DNA of 64,000 nt, taken from assembly GCF_000266905.1 (NCBI RefSeq), contig NC_018027.1, positions 3,162,001 to 3,226,000 of the forward strand. The letters run 5' to 3'. This document shows positions 47,718 to 56,091 of this stretch, in pieces. How positions within the stretch are numbered: the stretch's first letter is position 1; each line of letters begins with the position of its first letter. This stretch comes from Mycolicibacterium chubuense NBB4. GTDB taxonomy: Bacteria; Actinomycetota; Actinomycetes; Mycobacteriales; Mycobacteriaceae. The position numbers and the translations under genes are program-made. The notes below the pieces were generated by a model. That model saw only the letters and a list, made by a program, of their open reading frames with translations. It had not been told where the DNA came from and made no database searches.

Positions 47718-48704
47718 CTACCCGCCTTGGGGCTGCGAACCGACCCCGTAGGCGTCCAGCGCCGCCGCCGCGGCCTCGCGGACGCGGGCGGCGAGAGGGG
47801 CCGGTTCGAGCACCCGCACCGCGGCGCCGAAACCCAGCACGAAGCGCGACATCCAGGCGTCCGAGGCGTAAGTCATGGTCGCCTCGCAGGACCCGTCGGG
47901 GTACTCGCGGACCACCCGCAGCGGGTAGTAGTCGAACATCCAGGACGCCGAGCGGTCGATGCGCAGCGTCGCAGTCGGCAAGGACGGGTCGGCGGTGTCC
48001 GGGTCGAACAGCGACGTGTCCGGGCCGGCCTGCACCGCCGGGGGCGGCGGCACCGACGGTTCGTCGAGCACCCTCGCGTCGACGATCCGGTCGAAGCGGA
48101 AGAGCCGCACCGCCTCGGCCGATCTGCACCACGCCTCCAGGTAGCTGTGGTCACCGACGAGCACGACGCGAATGGGGTCGACCACACGACTGGACAACAC
48201 GTCGTGCGACGCCGAGTAGTACTCGATCGCCAGTGCCTTGTCGGCGCGCACCGCGGTCCGCACCGCGGCAGCCGCCTCGCTCTCCATCGGGGCGGGCTCG
48301 TCGACGGCGGCACCCTCGATGTGGTGACCGGCCCGTCCCGCGGCCGACTCGATCTTGGCGATCGCGCTGCGCGCCGCCTCCGGGTCGACCATCCCCGGCA
48401 CGTCCACGAGCGCACGCAGCGCCACCAGTACGCCGGTGGCCTCCGGTGAGGTCAGCCGCAGCGGGTGATCGATGCCGGCGGTGAACGTGACTTCGATGGT
48501 GTCGCCGGAGAATTCGAAGTCGATCAGGTCCCCGGGCCCGTAGCCGGGCAGCCCGCACATCCACAACTGGTTGAGGTCGTCGCGCAGCTGCTTGACGCTG
48601 ACGCCGAGATCCGAGGCCGCCTCGGCATACGTGATCCGGGGGTTGGCCTGGAAATACGGCACCATGTTCAGCAGCCGCACCAGCCGCGTACTCACTGCTG
48701 TCAT
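47718..48704 (-). CDS. pafC: WYL-domain regulator PafC
   Basis: A 328-residue transcriptional regulator with an N-terminal winged helix (RITYAEAASDLGVSVKQLRDDL) and a WYL domain (about residues 150-230, with SYLEAWCRSAEAVRLFRFDRI). Together with PafB it forms the PafBC activator of the LexA-independent DNA-damage response in mycobacteria. The ATG at 48704 overlaps the last stop of the 35-bp repeat array that separates it from pafB, so it can be translated by coupling through that array. Confidence 0.92.
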   Translation of the reverse strand: MTAVSTRLVRLLNMVPYFQANPRITYAEAASDLGVSVKQLRDDLNQLWMCGLPGYGPGDLIDFEFSGDTIEVTFTAGIDHPLRLTSPEATGVLVALRALVDVPGMVDPEAARSAIAKIESAAGRAGHHIEGAAVDEPAPMESEAAAAVRTAVRADKALAIEYYSASHDVLSSRVVDPIRVVLVGDHSYLEAWCRSAEAVRLFRFDRIVDARVLDEPSVPPPPAVQAGPDTSLFDPDTADPSLPTATLRIDRSASWMFDYYPLRVVREYPDGSCEATMTYASDAWMSRFVLGFGAAVRVLEPAPLAARVREAAAAALDAYGVGSQPQGG

Positions 48705-48814
48705 GCGCGATCCGCCTCCGCTCCTCGCTCGCAAGTCATGCGCGATCCGCCTCCGCTCCTCGCTCGCAAGTCATGCGCGATCCGCCTCCGCTCCTCGCTC
48801 GCAAGTCATGCGCG
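48701..48814 (-). repeat. Three 35-bp tandem repeats at the pafB/pafC junction, each a coupled minicistron
   Basis: Identical copies occupy 48701-48735, 48736-48770 and 48771-48805, with a 9-bp partial copy after. Reading leftward, each copy supplies a TGA overlapping an ATG (ATGA), so three 12-residue frames (MTCERGAEADRA) run 48809-48771, 48774-48736 and 48739-48701, each ending on the next start. The last stop overlaps the pafC ATG. GAGGAGCGGAGG in each unit can serve as a ribosome site. The array therefore preserves translational coupling from pafB to pafC. Confidence 0.9.
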
Positions 48815-49804
48815 CACACCCTCCTCCGCCTGCGCCCGCAGCCGCGCGATCACGTCGGCGCGCAACGACGCCGGCTCGAGGGCGATGGCGTCGGCGCCGT
48901 AGCTGGCGATCTCGCGCGCGATGCGGTCGAACATGCCGACGTCCAGCGTGATCTCCTCGCCCGGCCGGCCACCGATCGTCTTCGGGCCCACGACGGTGCC
49001 GCGGCGGCGCAGCGCGGTCGCGCGACCGTCGGCCACCCACACCCGGGCCTGCCCCGCGTCGGGCCAGTCACCGACCACGCGGGCCACGATCTCCCGCAGA
49101 TCGACGCCCTCGGGCCGGTGCACCGTCCCCGGCTCACCGAGGAGTGTCACGTCGGGCCCGATCCGGGAGAGCCGGAAGGTGCGCACCGCGTCGCGGTCGC
49201 GGTCATGGCCCACCAGATACCAGCGGCCGCGATCGGTGACCACACCCCAGGGCTCCACGGTGCGGGTCGTGTACGGCTCGGTCCGTGACGGCCGGTGCGG
49301 GAACTGCACGGCTTGTCCGGAGTCGATGGCGGACAGCAGGATTCCGAGTACATCCTCCGATCCGCGCAAGCCGGGCAGCGCGGCCGTCGACGTGATCGTC
49401 ACGTCGCCGTCGGGGGCCTCGACGTCGACCCCGGCGGCGCGCAGCTTCAGCAGTGCGCTCTGCGTCGCCGTGATCAGCTCCGGCGACTCCCACAGCTGGG
49501 TGGCCACCGCCACCGCGGCCGCCTCGTCGGCCGTCAGCTCCACCGCGGGCAGCGCGTAGGCCTCACGGTTGATGCGGTAACCCTCGGTCGGGTCGGTCTG
49601 CGACACGCGGCCGGTCTCGAGGGGGATGCCGAGATCGCGCAGTTCGTTCTTGTCGCGCTCGAACATCCGGGAGAACGCCTCGTCGCTGGCCTCCTCGGAG
49701 TAGCCGTAGACCGTCTCGCGGATCCGGTCGGCCGTGATGAACGTCCGCGTCGACAACAACGCGATGACAAGGTTCATCAGCCGTTCGACTTTCGAGATCC
49801 CCAC
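48806..49804 (-). CDS. pafB: WYL-domain regulator PafB
   Basis: A 332-residue partner of PafC. It has an N-terminal HTH (VERLMNLVIALLSTRTFITA, then FSRMFERDKNELRDLGIPLE) and a WYL domain (WYLVGHDRDRDAVRTFRLSRI) plus a C-terminal extension. PafBC activates repair genes after replication stress; single-stranded DNA is the reported signal. GTG start, 70 bp downstream of pafA. The C-terminal codons run into the repeat array, where the stop overlaps the first minicistron. Confidence 0.92.
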   Translation of the reverse strand: MGISKVERLMNLVIALLSTRTFITADRIRETVYGYSEEASDEAFSRMFERDKNELRDLGIPLETGRVSQTDPTEGYRINREAYALPAVELTADEAAAVAVATQLWESPELITATQSALLKLRAAGVDVEAPDGDVTITSTAALPGLRGSEDVLGILLSAIDSGQAVQFPHRPSRTEPYTTRTVEPWGVVTDRGRWYLVGHDRDRDAVRTFRLSRIGPDVTLLGEPGTVHRPEGVDLREIVARVVGDWPDAGQARVWVADGRATALRRRGTVVGPKTIGGRPGEEITLDVGMFDRIAREIASYGADAIALEPASLRADVIARLRAQAEEGVRA

Positions 49805-49874
49805 GGCCTAGAGCTTAAGGCGACTCGGCCGAGGCGTCGGACGGGCGTTACGGCGCGCCGCGTGCGACCGGGAC

Positions 49875-51233
49875 CTACATGCTGGCGATGAGCCGCTTCA
49901 CCCGCTCGTCGACGGAGCGGAACGGGTCCTTACACAGCACCGTGCGCTGAGCCTGGTCGTTGAGCTTGAGGTGGACCCAGTCGACGGTGAAGTCGCGTCC
50001 GGCTTCCTGGGCGGCGCTGATGAACTCGCCGCGCAGCTTGGCGCGAGTGGTCTGCGGTGGCGTGTTGACCGCCGCCTCGATCTCCTCGTCGGTGGTGATC
50101 CGCGCCGCCAGACCCTTGCGCTGCAGCAGGTCGAACACGCCGCGACCGCGCTTGATGTCGTGGTAGGCGAGGTCGAGCTGGCTGATCTTGGGGTCGGACA
50201 GCTCCATGTTGTAGCGGTCCTGGTAGCGCTGGAACAGCTTGCGCTTGATCACCCAGTCGATCTCGGTGTCCACCTTGGCGAAGTCCTGGCTTTCGACCGC
50301 GTCGAGCTGGCGGCCCCACAGGTCGACGACCGCGGAGATCTGCGAGCTCGGTTCGCGGGTCTGCAGATACTCCACCGCGCGGGCGTAGTACTCGCGCTGG
50401 ATGTCCAGCGCGCTGGCCTGCCGGCCGCCGGCCAGGCGGACCGGCCGCCGGCCGGTGAGGTCATGGCTGACCTCGCGGATCGCGCGGATCGGGTTGTCCA
50501 GCGAGAAATCGCGGAAGGCGACCCCCGCCTCGATCATCTCGAGCACCAGCGACGCCGACCCGACCTTGAGCATCGTGGTCGACTCGCTCATGTTGGAGTC
50601 GCCGACGATGACGTGCAGCCTGCGGTACTTCTCGGCGTCGGCGTGCGGCTCGTCGCGGGTGTTGATGATCGGACGCGAGCGGGTGGTCGCGCTGGAGACG
50701 CCCTCCCAGATGTGCTCGGCCCGCTGGGACAGGCAGAAGGTCGCGGCCTTCGGGGTCTGCAGCACTTTGCCTGCACCACAGATGAGCTGGCGGGTCACCA
50801 GGAACGGCAACAGCACGTCGGAGATGCGGGAGAACTCCCCGGCGCGCACGATCAGATAGTTCTCGTGGCAGCCGTAGGAGTTTCCGGCGGAGTCGGTGTT
50901 GTTCTTGAACAGATAGATGTCGCCGCCGATGCCTTCGTCGGCGAGGCGCTGCTCGGCGTCGATAAGCAGGTCCTCGAGAACGCGCTCGCCTGCGCGATCA
51001 TGGGTGACGAGCTGGGTGAGATTGTCGCATTCGGCGGTCGCGTACTCGGGGTGGCTGCCCACATCGAGATAGAGGCGCGCGCCGTTGCGGAGAAAGACGT
51101 TGCTGCTGCGTCCCCACGACACGACCCGCCGGAAGAGGTAGCGGGCGACCTCGTCCGGGCTCAGCCGACGATGGCCGTGGAACGTGCAGGTGACACCGAA
51201 TTCGGTCTCGATGCCCATGATTCGTCGCTGCAC
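49875..51233 (-). CDS. pafA: Pup-protein ligase PafA
   Basis: A 452-residue carboxylate-amine ligase that attaches the prokaryotic ubiquitin-like protein Pup to lysines of proteasome substrates. GIETEFG at residues 7-13 begins the glutamine-synthetase-like nucleotide site; [13 protein letters not shown] carries the conserved Asp that acts in catalysis; [20 protein letters not shown] is near-invariant. The GTG start at 51233 gives the canonical N-terminus. Pup, Dop and the proteasome core genes are not in the window. Confidence 0.96.
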   Translation of the reverse strand: MQRRIMGIETEFGVTCTFHGHRRLSPDEVARYLFRRVVSWGRSSNVFLRNGARLYLDVGSHPEYATAECDNLTQLVTHDRAGERVLEDLLIDAEQRLADEGIGGDIYLFKNNTDSAGNSYGCHENYLIVRAGEFSRISDVLLPFLVTRQLICGAGKVLQTPKAATFCLSQRAEHIWEGVSSATTRSRPIINTRDEPHADAEKYRRLHVIVGDSNMSESTTMLKVGSASLVLEMIEAGVAFRDFSLDNPIRAIREVSHDLTGRRPVRLAGGRQASALDIQREYYARAVEYLQTREPSSQISAVVDLWGRQLDAVESQDFAKVDTEIDWVIKRKLFQRYQDRYNMELSDPKISQLDLAYHDIKRGRGVFDLLQRKGLAARITTDEEIEAAVNTPPQTTRAKLRGEFISAAQEAGRDFTVDWVHLKLNDQAQRTVLCKDPFRSVDERVKRLIASM

Positions 51234-51338
51234 CTCACCGAGACTACTTGCTGACTGGCGCAGAAGGGGGTGCAGACACCCGAATGGGGCCTGTGGATAA
51301 CCCGGGTGAGCGTTGCGCAGGATCTGCCAGCATGAGGC

Positions 51339-51617
51339 ATGGGGGAAATCGCACGTGTGGATGGGGAGAGGGTGCGTGCCGCGGCCGACGGTGTCGACGC
51401 GGCCGCCGACGGCGTCGCGGGCATCCGATCTGAACACCTGGCGCCCGACGAGCTGTGCGGCTCGCAGGTCGGCGCCGCCGCGTCGCACGAGCCGATGGCG
51501 GAACGTCTGAACGAGGTCGTGACGAGACTGCGGGCGTGGGCTCGGGCGGCGCGCGGCGCGGCTGACGCATTCGAGCGTGCCGAGGTCGCCAACGGGCAAC
51601 GGATCGCGCCCCGGTGA
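51339..51617 (+). CDS. EspC-like type VII secretion-associated small protein
   Basis: A 92-residue Ala-rich helical protein resembling the EspC (T7SS_ESX_EspC/DUF2580) family. [21 protein letters not shown] first helix, a central turn and a second helix ([22 protein letters not shown]) fit the helix-turn-helix hairpin of ESX substrates or chaperones. It overlaps the next gene by 4 bp (GTGA), so both proteins are made together. Role inferred from fold and coupling only. Confidence 0.62.
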   Translation: MGEIARVDGERVRAAADGVDAAADGVAGIRSEHLAPDELCGSQVGAAASHEPMAERLNEVVTRLRAWARAARGAADAFERAEVANGQRIAPR

Positions 51618-53233
51618 TCCGGCCCACCGTCACGCAGGCACAGGCGTGGCGGCCCGAGGCGCTGCGCGAACTCGCTGCGGACTGGGATGACAGTGCCCGG
51701 CGGCTGTCGGAATACGTCGACGCCGCGGCCGGAGAGGCGGGACGCAGCGCCGAGTACTGGTCCGGCACCGCCGCCGACGCGGCGCGCGAGGACGCCCGGC
51801 GCGTCAGCGACGAAGCCGCGAAACTGGCAGGTGTCCTGATCGCCGCCTCCGTGGCCGCCTGCGACGGCGCCCGACAGATCCGCACCGCCCGCGCGGAGGT
51901 CCTCGACGCGGTCGAGCAGGCACGGCGCGAGGGATTCGCCGTCGCCGACGACGGATCGGTGGCCGTGGCCGGCAATGCCGAACCGCTGCTGGTGCTGCTG
52001 GCCGGCGGCCGGGCCGCGGTGGCCGACGACGTCCGAACGGTCCGGGCATCGGCCCTCGGCGCGCGCATCGGTGACGCGCTGGACCGCCTGGGCGCCGCCG
52101 ATGCCGACGCCGCGGCCGACATCAGTGCCGCGTGGGCCGTCGAGCGCTCACCCTCCCCGGCGGCGACGGTGCCCGCCGGAGCCGTGCCGACGCCGGCGGT
52201 CGACGTCGTCGGGGGGTGGCCGACGATGAGCCAGGACGACATCGCCGCGCAGATCGCCGCGATGACGCCCGGGCAGCGCGATCGGCTGATCGCCGAATTC
52301 CCGCGTCAGGTCGGGAACACCGACGGAATGCCGTGGGACATGCGGGTGGCCGCCAACCGGCTCAACATCGCCGCGGCGATCCTCGCCGAACCCGGTCGCG
52401 ACGCGGCATCTGCCGAACGGACCGTGTTCTATCGCAGCCTGCTCGGGGAGATCGACGACCCGGCCGGTTCCGGCGGTCGGGTCCGGCGGCAGATCCTGGC
52501 GTTCGACCCGGCGCGGGCCTCGCTGATCGAGCTGAACGGGGACCTGGCCGTCGCCCGCAGCGTCGCGGTCCTCGTGCCGGGGGTGAACACGACGATCGAC
52601 GACTCCGCCGCCGACACCACCACCGCGCGCCGGTTCGTGTCGGCCACACACGGACAGGTCGCGATGATCACCTACCTCGGCGGCCCGTTCCCGCAGGTGC
52701 ACAATCCGGCGGCGGTGCTGCTCGACGCCGCGGATCCGCGGTACGCGCTGCAGATGGCGCCGCGGCTGGTGGCGTTCAGCGAGGACGTCGACCGCACCGT
52801 CGCCCCGGGCGTCCCAGTCACGGTGATCGGGCACTCCTACGGCGGCTCGATCGTGGGCACCGCCGAAGAGCAGGGCCTGACGTCGGACCGGACCTTGTTC
52901 CTGGCGGCCGCCGGCGCGGGAGTGGGCGTCGACGATGCCGGCGACTGGCACAACCGGAACCCCGACGTGCTGCGGTTCTCGATGACCGCGCCCGGCGACT
53001 TCATCGAGTTGGTGCAGGGCATTCCCGGCGGCCCGCACGGCGCGGACCCCGACGACATGCCCGGGGTAATCCGGTTGTCGGCAGGGCGGTACGACGACGG
53101 AGGGCCGGTCGCGGGGTGGGGCGCCCACTCCGGGATGCTCAACCGGCCCTCGGACGCCTGGCGGACGATCCTGGCGGTCATCACGGGGGATGGTGAAACC
53201 GTGCGCCGCGCCTGCGCAGGAGCGCCACAATGA
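51614..53233 (+). CDS. DUF1023 alpha/beta hydrolase with N-terminal WXG-like module
   Basis: A 539-residue protein. Residues 15-150 are helical and contain a WSG (WXG) turn at 49-51, followed by heptad-like Ala/Arg helices, resembling WXG100/LXG delivery domains. A linker leads to an Abhydrolase_8 (DUF1023) domain: [15 protein letters not shown], the nucleophile elbow GHSYGGS (Ser407) and a distal PHGADPDDM that holds the catalytic Asp/His region. Translationally coupled to the EspC-like gene. A secreted ESX-type enzyme or effector is the likely reading. Confidence 0.75.
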   Translation: MIRPTVTQAQAWRPEALRELAADWDDSARRLSEYVDAAAGEAGRSAEYWSGTAADAAREDARRVSDEAAKLAGVLIAASVAACDGARQIRTARAEVLDAVEQARREGFAVADDGSVAVAGNAEPLLVLLAGGRAAVADDVRTVRASALGARIGDALDRLGAADADAAADISAAWAVERSPSPAATVPAGAVPTPAVDVVGGWPTMSQDDIAAQIAAMTPGQRDRLIAEFPRQVGNTDGMPWDMRVAANRLNIAAAILAEPGRDAASAERTVFYRSLLGEIDDPAGSGGRVRRQILAFDPARASLIELNGDLAVARSVAVLVPGVNTTIDDSAADTTTARRFVSATHGQVAMITYLGGPFPQVHNPAAVLLDAADPRYALQMAPRLVAFSEDVDRTVAPGVPVTVIGHSYGGSIVGTAEEQGLTSDRTLFLAAAGAGVGVDDAGDWHNRNPDVLRFSMTAPGDFIELVQGIPGGPHGADPDDMPGVIRLSAGRYDDGGPVAGWGAHSGMLNRPSDAWRTILAVITGDGETVRRACAGAPQ

Positions 53234-53237
53234 GGCC

Positions 53238-54134
53238 ATGGCTTCACGGGCCTCGCGCAGCGCGCCCGTCGACGGGTTCAGGCTGACGTTCGACCGCTAC
53301 GGCACCCCGGGCGCACCACCTGTGATCCTGCTGCACGGCTGGCCCGGCACCCGGCACGACTATCGGCGCCTGGTGCCGCGGCTGCTCGAGGCCGGCGAGG
53401 TCGACCTGGTGGTGCCGGATCTGCGCGGCTTCGGGAACTCCGACAAGCACGCGGTGTCCGTCGGACACTTCTACAGCGCCTCGGCTCAGGCGGCCAGCAT
53501 CGTCGGCCTGATCAAGGAACTCGGCCTCCACGGTGTCGTGATCGCGGGCTACGACGTGGGGAGCCGTGTGGCGCAGAGCGTTACCCGCATGCACCCCGAT
53601 CTCGTGCACGCTCTCGTGCTGTCCCCGCCGCTGCCGGGGGCCGGTGACCGCGTGCTGACCGCCCGGGCGCAAAGCGAGTTCTGGTATCAGGCTTTTCATC
53701 AGCTGCCGCTGTCGGCCGAGTTGCTCGACGGCAACGCCGAAGCCGTGCGCGAGTACCTCAGGCACTTCTGGGATCACTGGTCCGGGCCCGACTTCACGCT
53801 GGGCGAGGATGACCTCGAGATCTTGGTGGCCGACTACGCGTTGCCGGGCGCGTTCGCCGCGTCGATCGCCTGGTATCGCGCCGGCGCGGGCACGGTCACA
53901 CAGTCGCTGACCGAGCTCCCGCCGGAGCGCGCGATCAAGATCCACGCCCCCACCGACGTGCTGTGGCCGGACCAGGATCCGTTGTTTCCGGCGGAGTGGG
54001 CGGACCGGCTGGAGCACTACTTCACCGACGTGACACTGCAGATTGCCTGCGGCGCAGGGCATTTCACGCCACTGGAGCGTCCGGAGCAGTTCGCCCGGCT
54101 GGTGCTCGACCGGGTCGGGATCCGGCAACCCTGA
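53238..54134 (+). CDS. Epoxide-hydrolase-like alpha/beta hydrolase
   Basis: A 298-residue alpha/beta hydrolase. HGWPG at residues 33-37 is the oxyanion motif of epoxide hydrolases, and the nucleophile elbow AGYDVGSR places an Asp (106) rather than Ser. GAGHFTPLERPE near the C-terminus holds the general-base His. An Asp nucleophile favours epoxide hydrolase or haloalkane-dehalogenase-type chemistry over esterase activity. The ATG at 53238 lies 4 bp after the DUF1023 gene stop. Confidence 0.85.
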   Translation: MASRASRSAPVDGFRLTFDRYGTPGAPPVILLHGWPGTRHDYRRLVPRLLEAGEVDLVVPDLRGFGNSDKHAVSVGHFYSASAQAASIVGLIKELGLHGVVIAGYDVGSRVAQSVTRMHPDLVHALVLSPPLPGAGDRVLTARAQSEFWYQAFHQLPLSAELLDGNAEAVREYLRHFWDHWSGPDFTLGEDDLEILVADYALPGAFAASIAWYRAGAGTVTQSLTELPPERAIKIHAPTDVLWPDQDPLFPAEWADRLEHYFTDVTLQIACGAGHFTPLERPEQFARLVLDRVGIRQP

Positions 54135-54158
54135 ACTGCCGTTGCCTACGATGGGGAC

Positions 54159-55229
54159 ATGGCCGAGGACTTCTTGATCGCAGACGTGCCCTTCTCCCAC
54201 GATCCGTGGGTGGTCGCCAGAGGCCGCTACGCCGACATGCCCTACCGGCGCGTCGGCGCCTCGGGCCTGTTGTTGCCGGCGATCTCACTCGGCCTCTGGT
54301 ACAACTTCGGCGACAACCGTCCGTTCGACGTCCAGCGTGCGGTGCTCAGGCACGCGTTCGACCGCGGCATCACGCACTTCGACCTCGCCAACAACTACGG
54401 GCCGCCCTACGGATCGGCCGAGGAGAACTTCGGCCGGATGCTGCGGCGCGACTTCAAGCCGTACCGCAACGAGCTGATCGTCTCGACGAAGGCGGGCTGG
54501 GACATGTGGCCCGGACCGTACGGGCAACTGGGCGGGCGGACCTATCTGCTGAACAGCCTCGACGAGTCCCTCGACCGGCTCGGACTCGACTACGTCGACA
54601 TCTTCTACTCCCACCGCATCGACCCCCGCACACCGCTGGAGGAGACGATCGGCGCGCTCGACTCGGCGGTGCGCGCCGGTAAGGCCCGCTACGTCGGAAT
54701 CTCGTCCTATTCGGCCGCCAAGACCGCCGAAGCCGCCGCGATCGCACGGCAGCTCGGCACGCCGCTGGTGATCCACCAGCCGTCGTACTCCCTGCTCAAC
54801 CGCTGGATCGAAGGCGACCTCGTCTCCGAGCTCGCCGAGGCAGGGATGGGCGCGATCGCGTTCACCGCGCTGGCTCAGGGTCTGCTGACCGACCGTTACC
54901 TGCGCTCGCCCGCCTCCGATGTCAGTCGAGCGACCGCGCGGCCGACGTTCGACGACGAGCTGGTGACCGACGACGTGCGCGAGCGTCTTCGCGGTCTCGC
55001 CGGAATCGCCGAGCGCCGCGGTCAGACGCTGGCGCAGCTGGCGCTGGCCTGGGTGCTGCGCGATCCCGCGGTGGCATCGACCCTGATCGGCGCCTCCAGC
55101 GTCGAGCAACTCGACGAGAATCTCGGTGCGCTGTCAAATCTGAGCTTCTCCCCCGACGAACTCGACGAGATCGATCGCTACGCCACCGATGCGGGCATCG
55201 ACATGTGGCGGGAGAGCTCCGACGTCTGA
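54159..55229 (+). CDS. Aldo/keto reductase (YghZ/AKR14-like)
   Basis: A 356-residue NADPH-dependent aldo/keto reductase. The catalytic tetrad is visible: Asp and Tyr in FDLANNYGPPYGSAE, Lys in VSTKAGWD and His in FYSHRID. NADPH-binding residues are in the WVLRDPAVASTLIGASSVEQL segment. The GPPYGSAE insertion is typical of YghZ-type enzymes that reduce glyceraldehyde 3-phosphate and methylglyoxal. Follows the epoxide-hydrolase-like gene by 24 bp. Confidence 0.9.
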   Translation: MAEDFLIADVPFSHDPWVVARGRYADMPYRRVGASGLLLPAISLGLWYNFGDNRPFDVQRAVLRHAFDRGITHFDLANNYGPPYGSAEENFGRMLRRDFKPYRNELIVSTKAGWDMWPGPYGQLGGRTYLLNSLDESLDRLGLDYVDIFYSHRIDPRTPLEETIGALDSAVRAGKARYVGISSYSAAKTAEAAAIARQLGTPLVIHQPSYSLLNRWIEGDLVSELAEAGMGAIAFTALAQGLLTDRYLRSPASDVSRATARPTFDDELVTDDVRERLRGLAGIAERRGQTLAQLALAWVLRDPAVASTLIGASSVEQLDENLGALSNLSFSPDELDEIDRYATDAGIDMWRESSDV

Positions 55230-55284
55230 CCCCGGTCACCAGCGGCCGCGGTGCCCTGGGGGTGCGGCGAGGATCTCGCGGCGC

Positions 55285-56079
55285 TCAGCCGCGCGCGACC
55301 CAACCGAGCCGGTGGCTGATCTCGTCGGCGGCGGCGATTGTCTGCTTGGCCACCTCGTCGAACCGCTCTGCCGAGAGCCGGTAGGCCGGTCCCGAAACAC
55401 TCAGTGCCGCAACCACTTGCGCGTTCGCGTCGCGGACCGGGGCGGCGACGGCGTTGAGGCCGACTTCCAGTTCCTCCGCCACACTGGCCCAGCCGCGGTC
55501 GCGAACGGTGGCCAGCTGGTCCTGCAGCGCGGCGACAGCACAGACGGTCGAGTCGGTGAACGGTTGCAGCGGCGCCCTCAGCCGGGCCCGCACCTCGGCG
55601 GGGTCCAGCCCGGCCAGCAGTACCTTGCCGCTGGAGGTCGCGTAGGCGGGGCAGCTCTGCCCGACCCAGGTCCGCAGGGTGATCTCGGCGGGACCGATGG
55701 CCTCGACGATGTTGACGATCCGATCCTGGTCCAGCACAGCGAGATTCGCGGTCTCCCCCACGTCGACGCTGAGTGCGTCGCAGACGTCCTGGCTGACCTT
55801 GACCAGATCGACATGACCGCCCGCGGCATGCGCGAGGCGAGCGATCGCGAATCCCAGCCGGTACTTGCCTCGTTCGGAGACCTGTTCGACGTACCCGCGT
55901 GATTCCAGCGCCGCCACGAGCCGCGAGGCCGTGGACTTGTGCACGCCCAGTTCGCCGGCGATCTCGGTGACCCCGGCCTGGCCGAGTCCGGCGACGATCT
56001 CGAGCACCTGCAGCGCCCGGTCGACCGACTGGACTGCGGCGGGGGGCTCGCCTGCGCCGGGGTTGTCGTGCTTGGCCAT
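55285..56079 (-). CDS. IclR-family transcriptional regulator
   Basis: A 264-residue IclR regulator. The N-terminal winged helix is SVDRALQVLEIVAGLGQAGV with VHKSTASRLVAALESRGYV; the C-terminal effector domain (residues 95-255) shows AYATSSGKVLLAGL and AAPVRDANAQVVAALSVSGP. It is the last gene of the seven-gene leftward unit, 12 bp after the DUF294 gene, and probably controls the betaine/choline genes in response to a pathway metabolite. Confidence 0.88.
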   Translation of the reverse strand: MAKHDNPGAGEPPAAVQSVDRALQVLEIVAGLGQAGVTEIAGELGVHKSTASRLVAALESRGYVEQVSERGKYRLGFAIARLAHAAGGHVDLVKVSQDVCDALSVDVGETANLAVLDQDRIVNIVEAIGPAEITLRTWVGQSCPAYATSSGKVLLAGLDPAEVRARLRAPLQPFTDSTVCAVAALQDQLATVRDRGWASVAEELEVGLNAVAAPVRDANAQVVAALSVSGPAYRLSAERFDEVAKQTIAAADEISHRLGWVARG

Positions 56080-56091
56080 CGCATCGCCAGC

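Noticed and set aside
48701..48814. CRISPR-like repeats
   Set aside because: Copies abut with no spacers, only three units exist and there are no cas genes; the tandem junction explanation fits.
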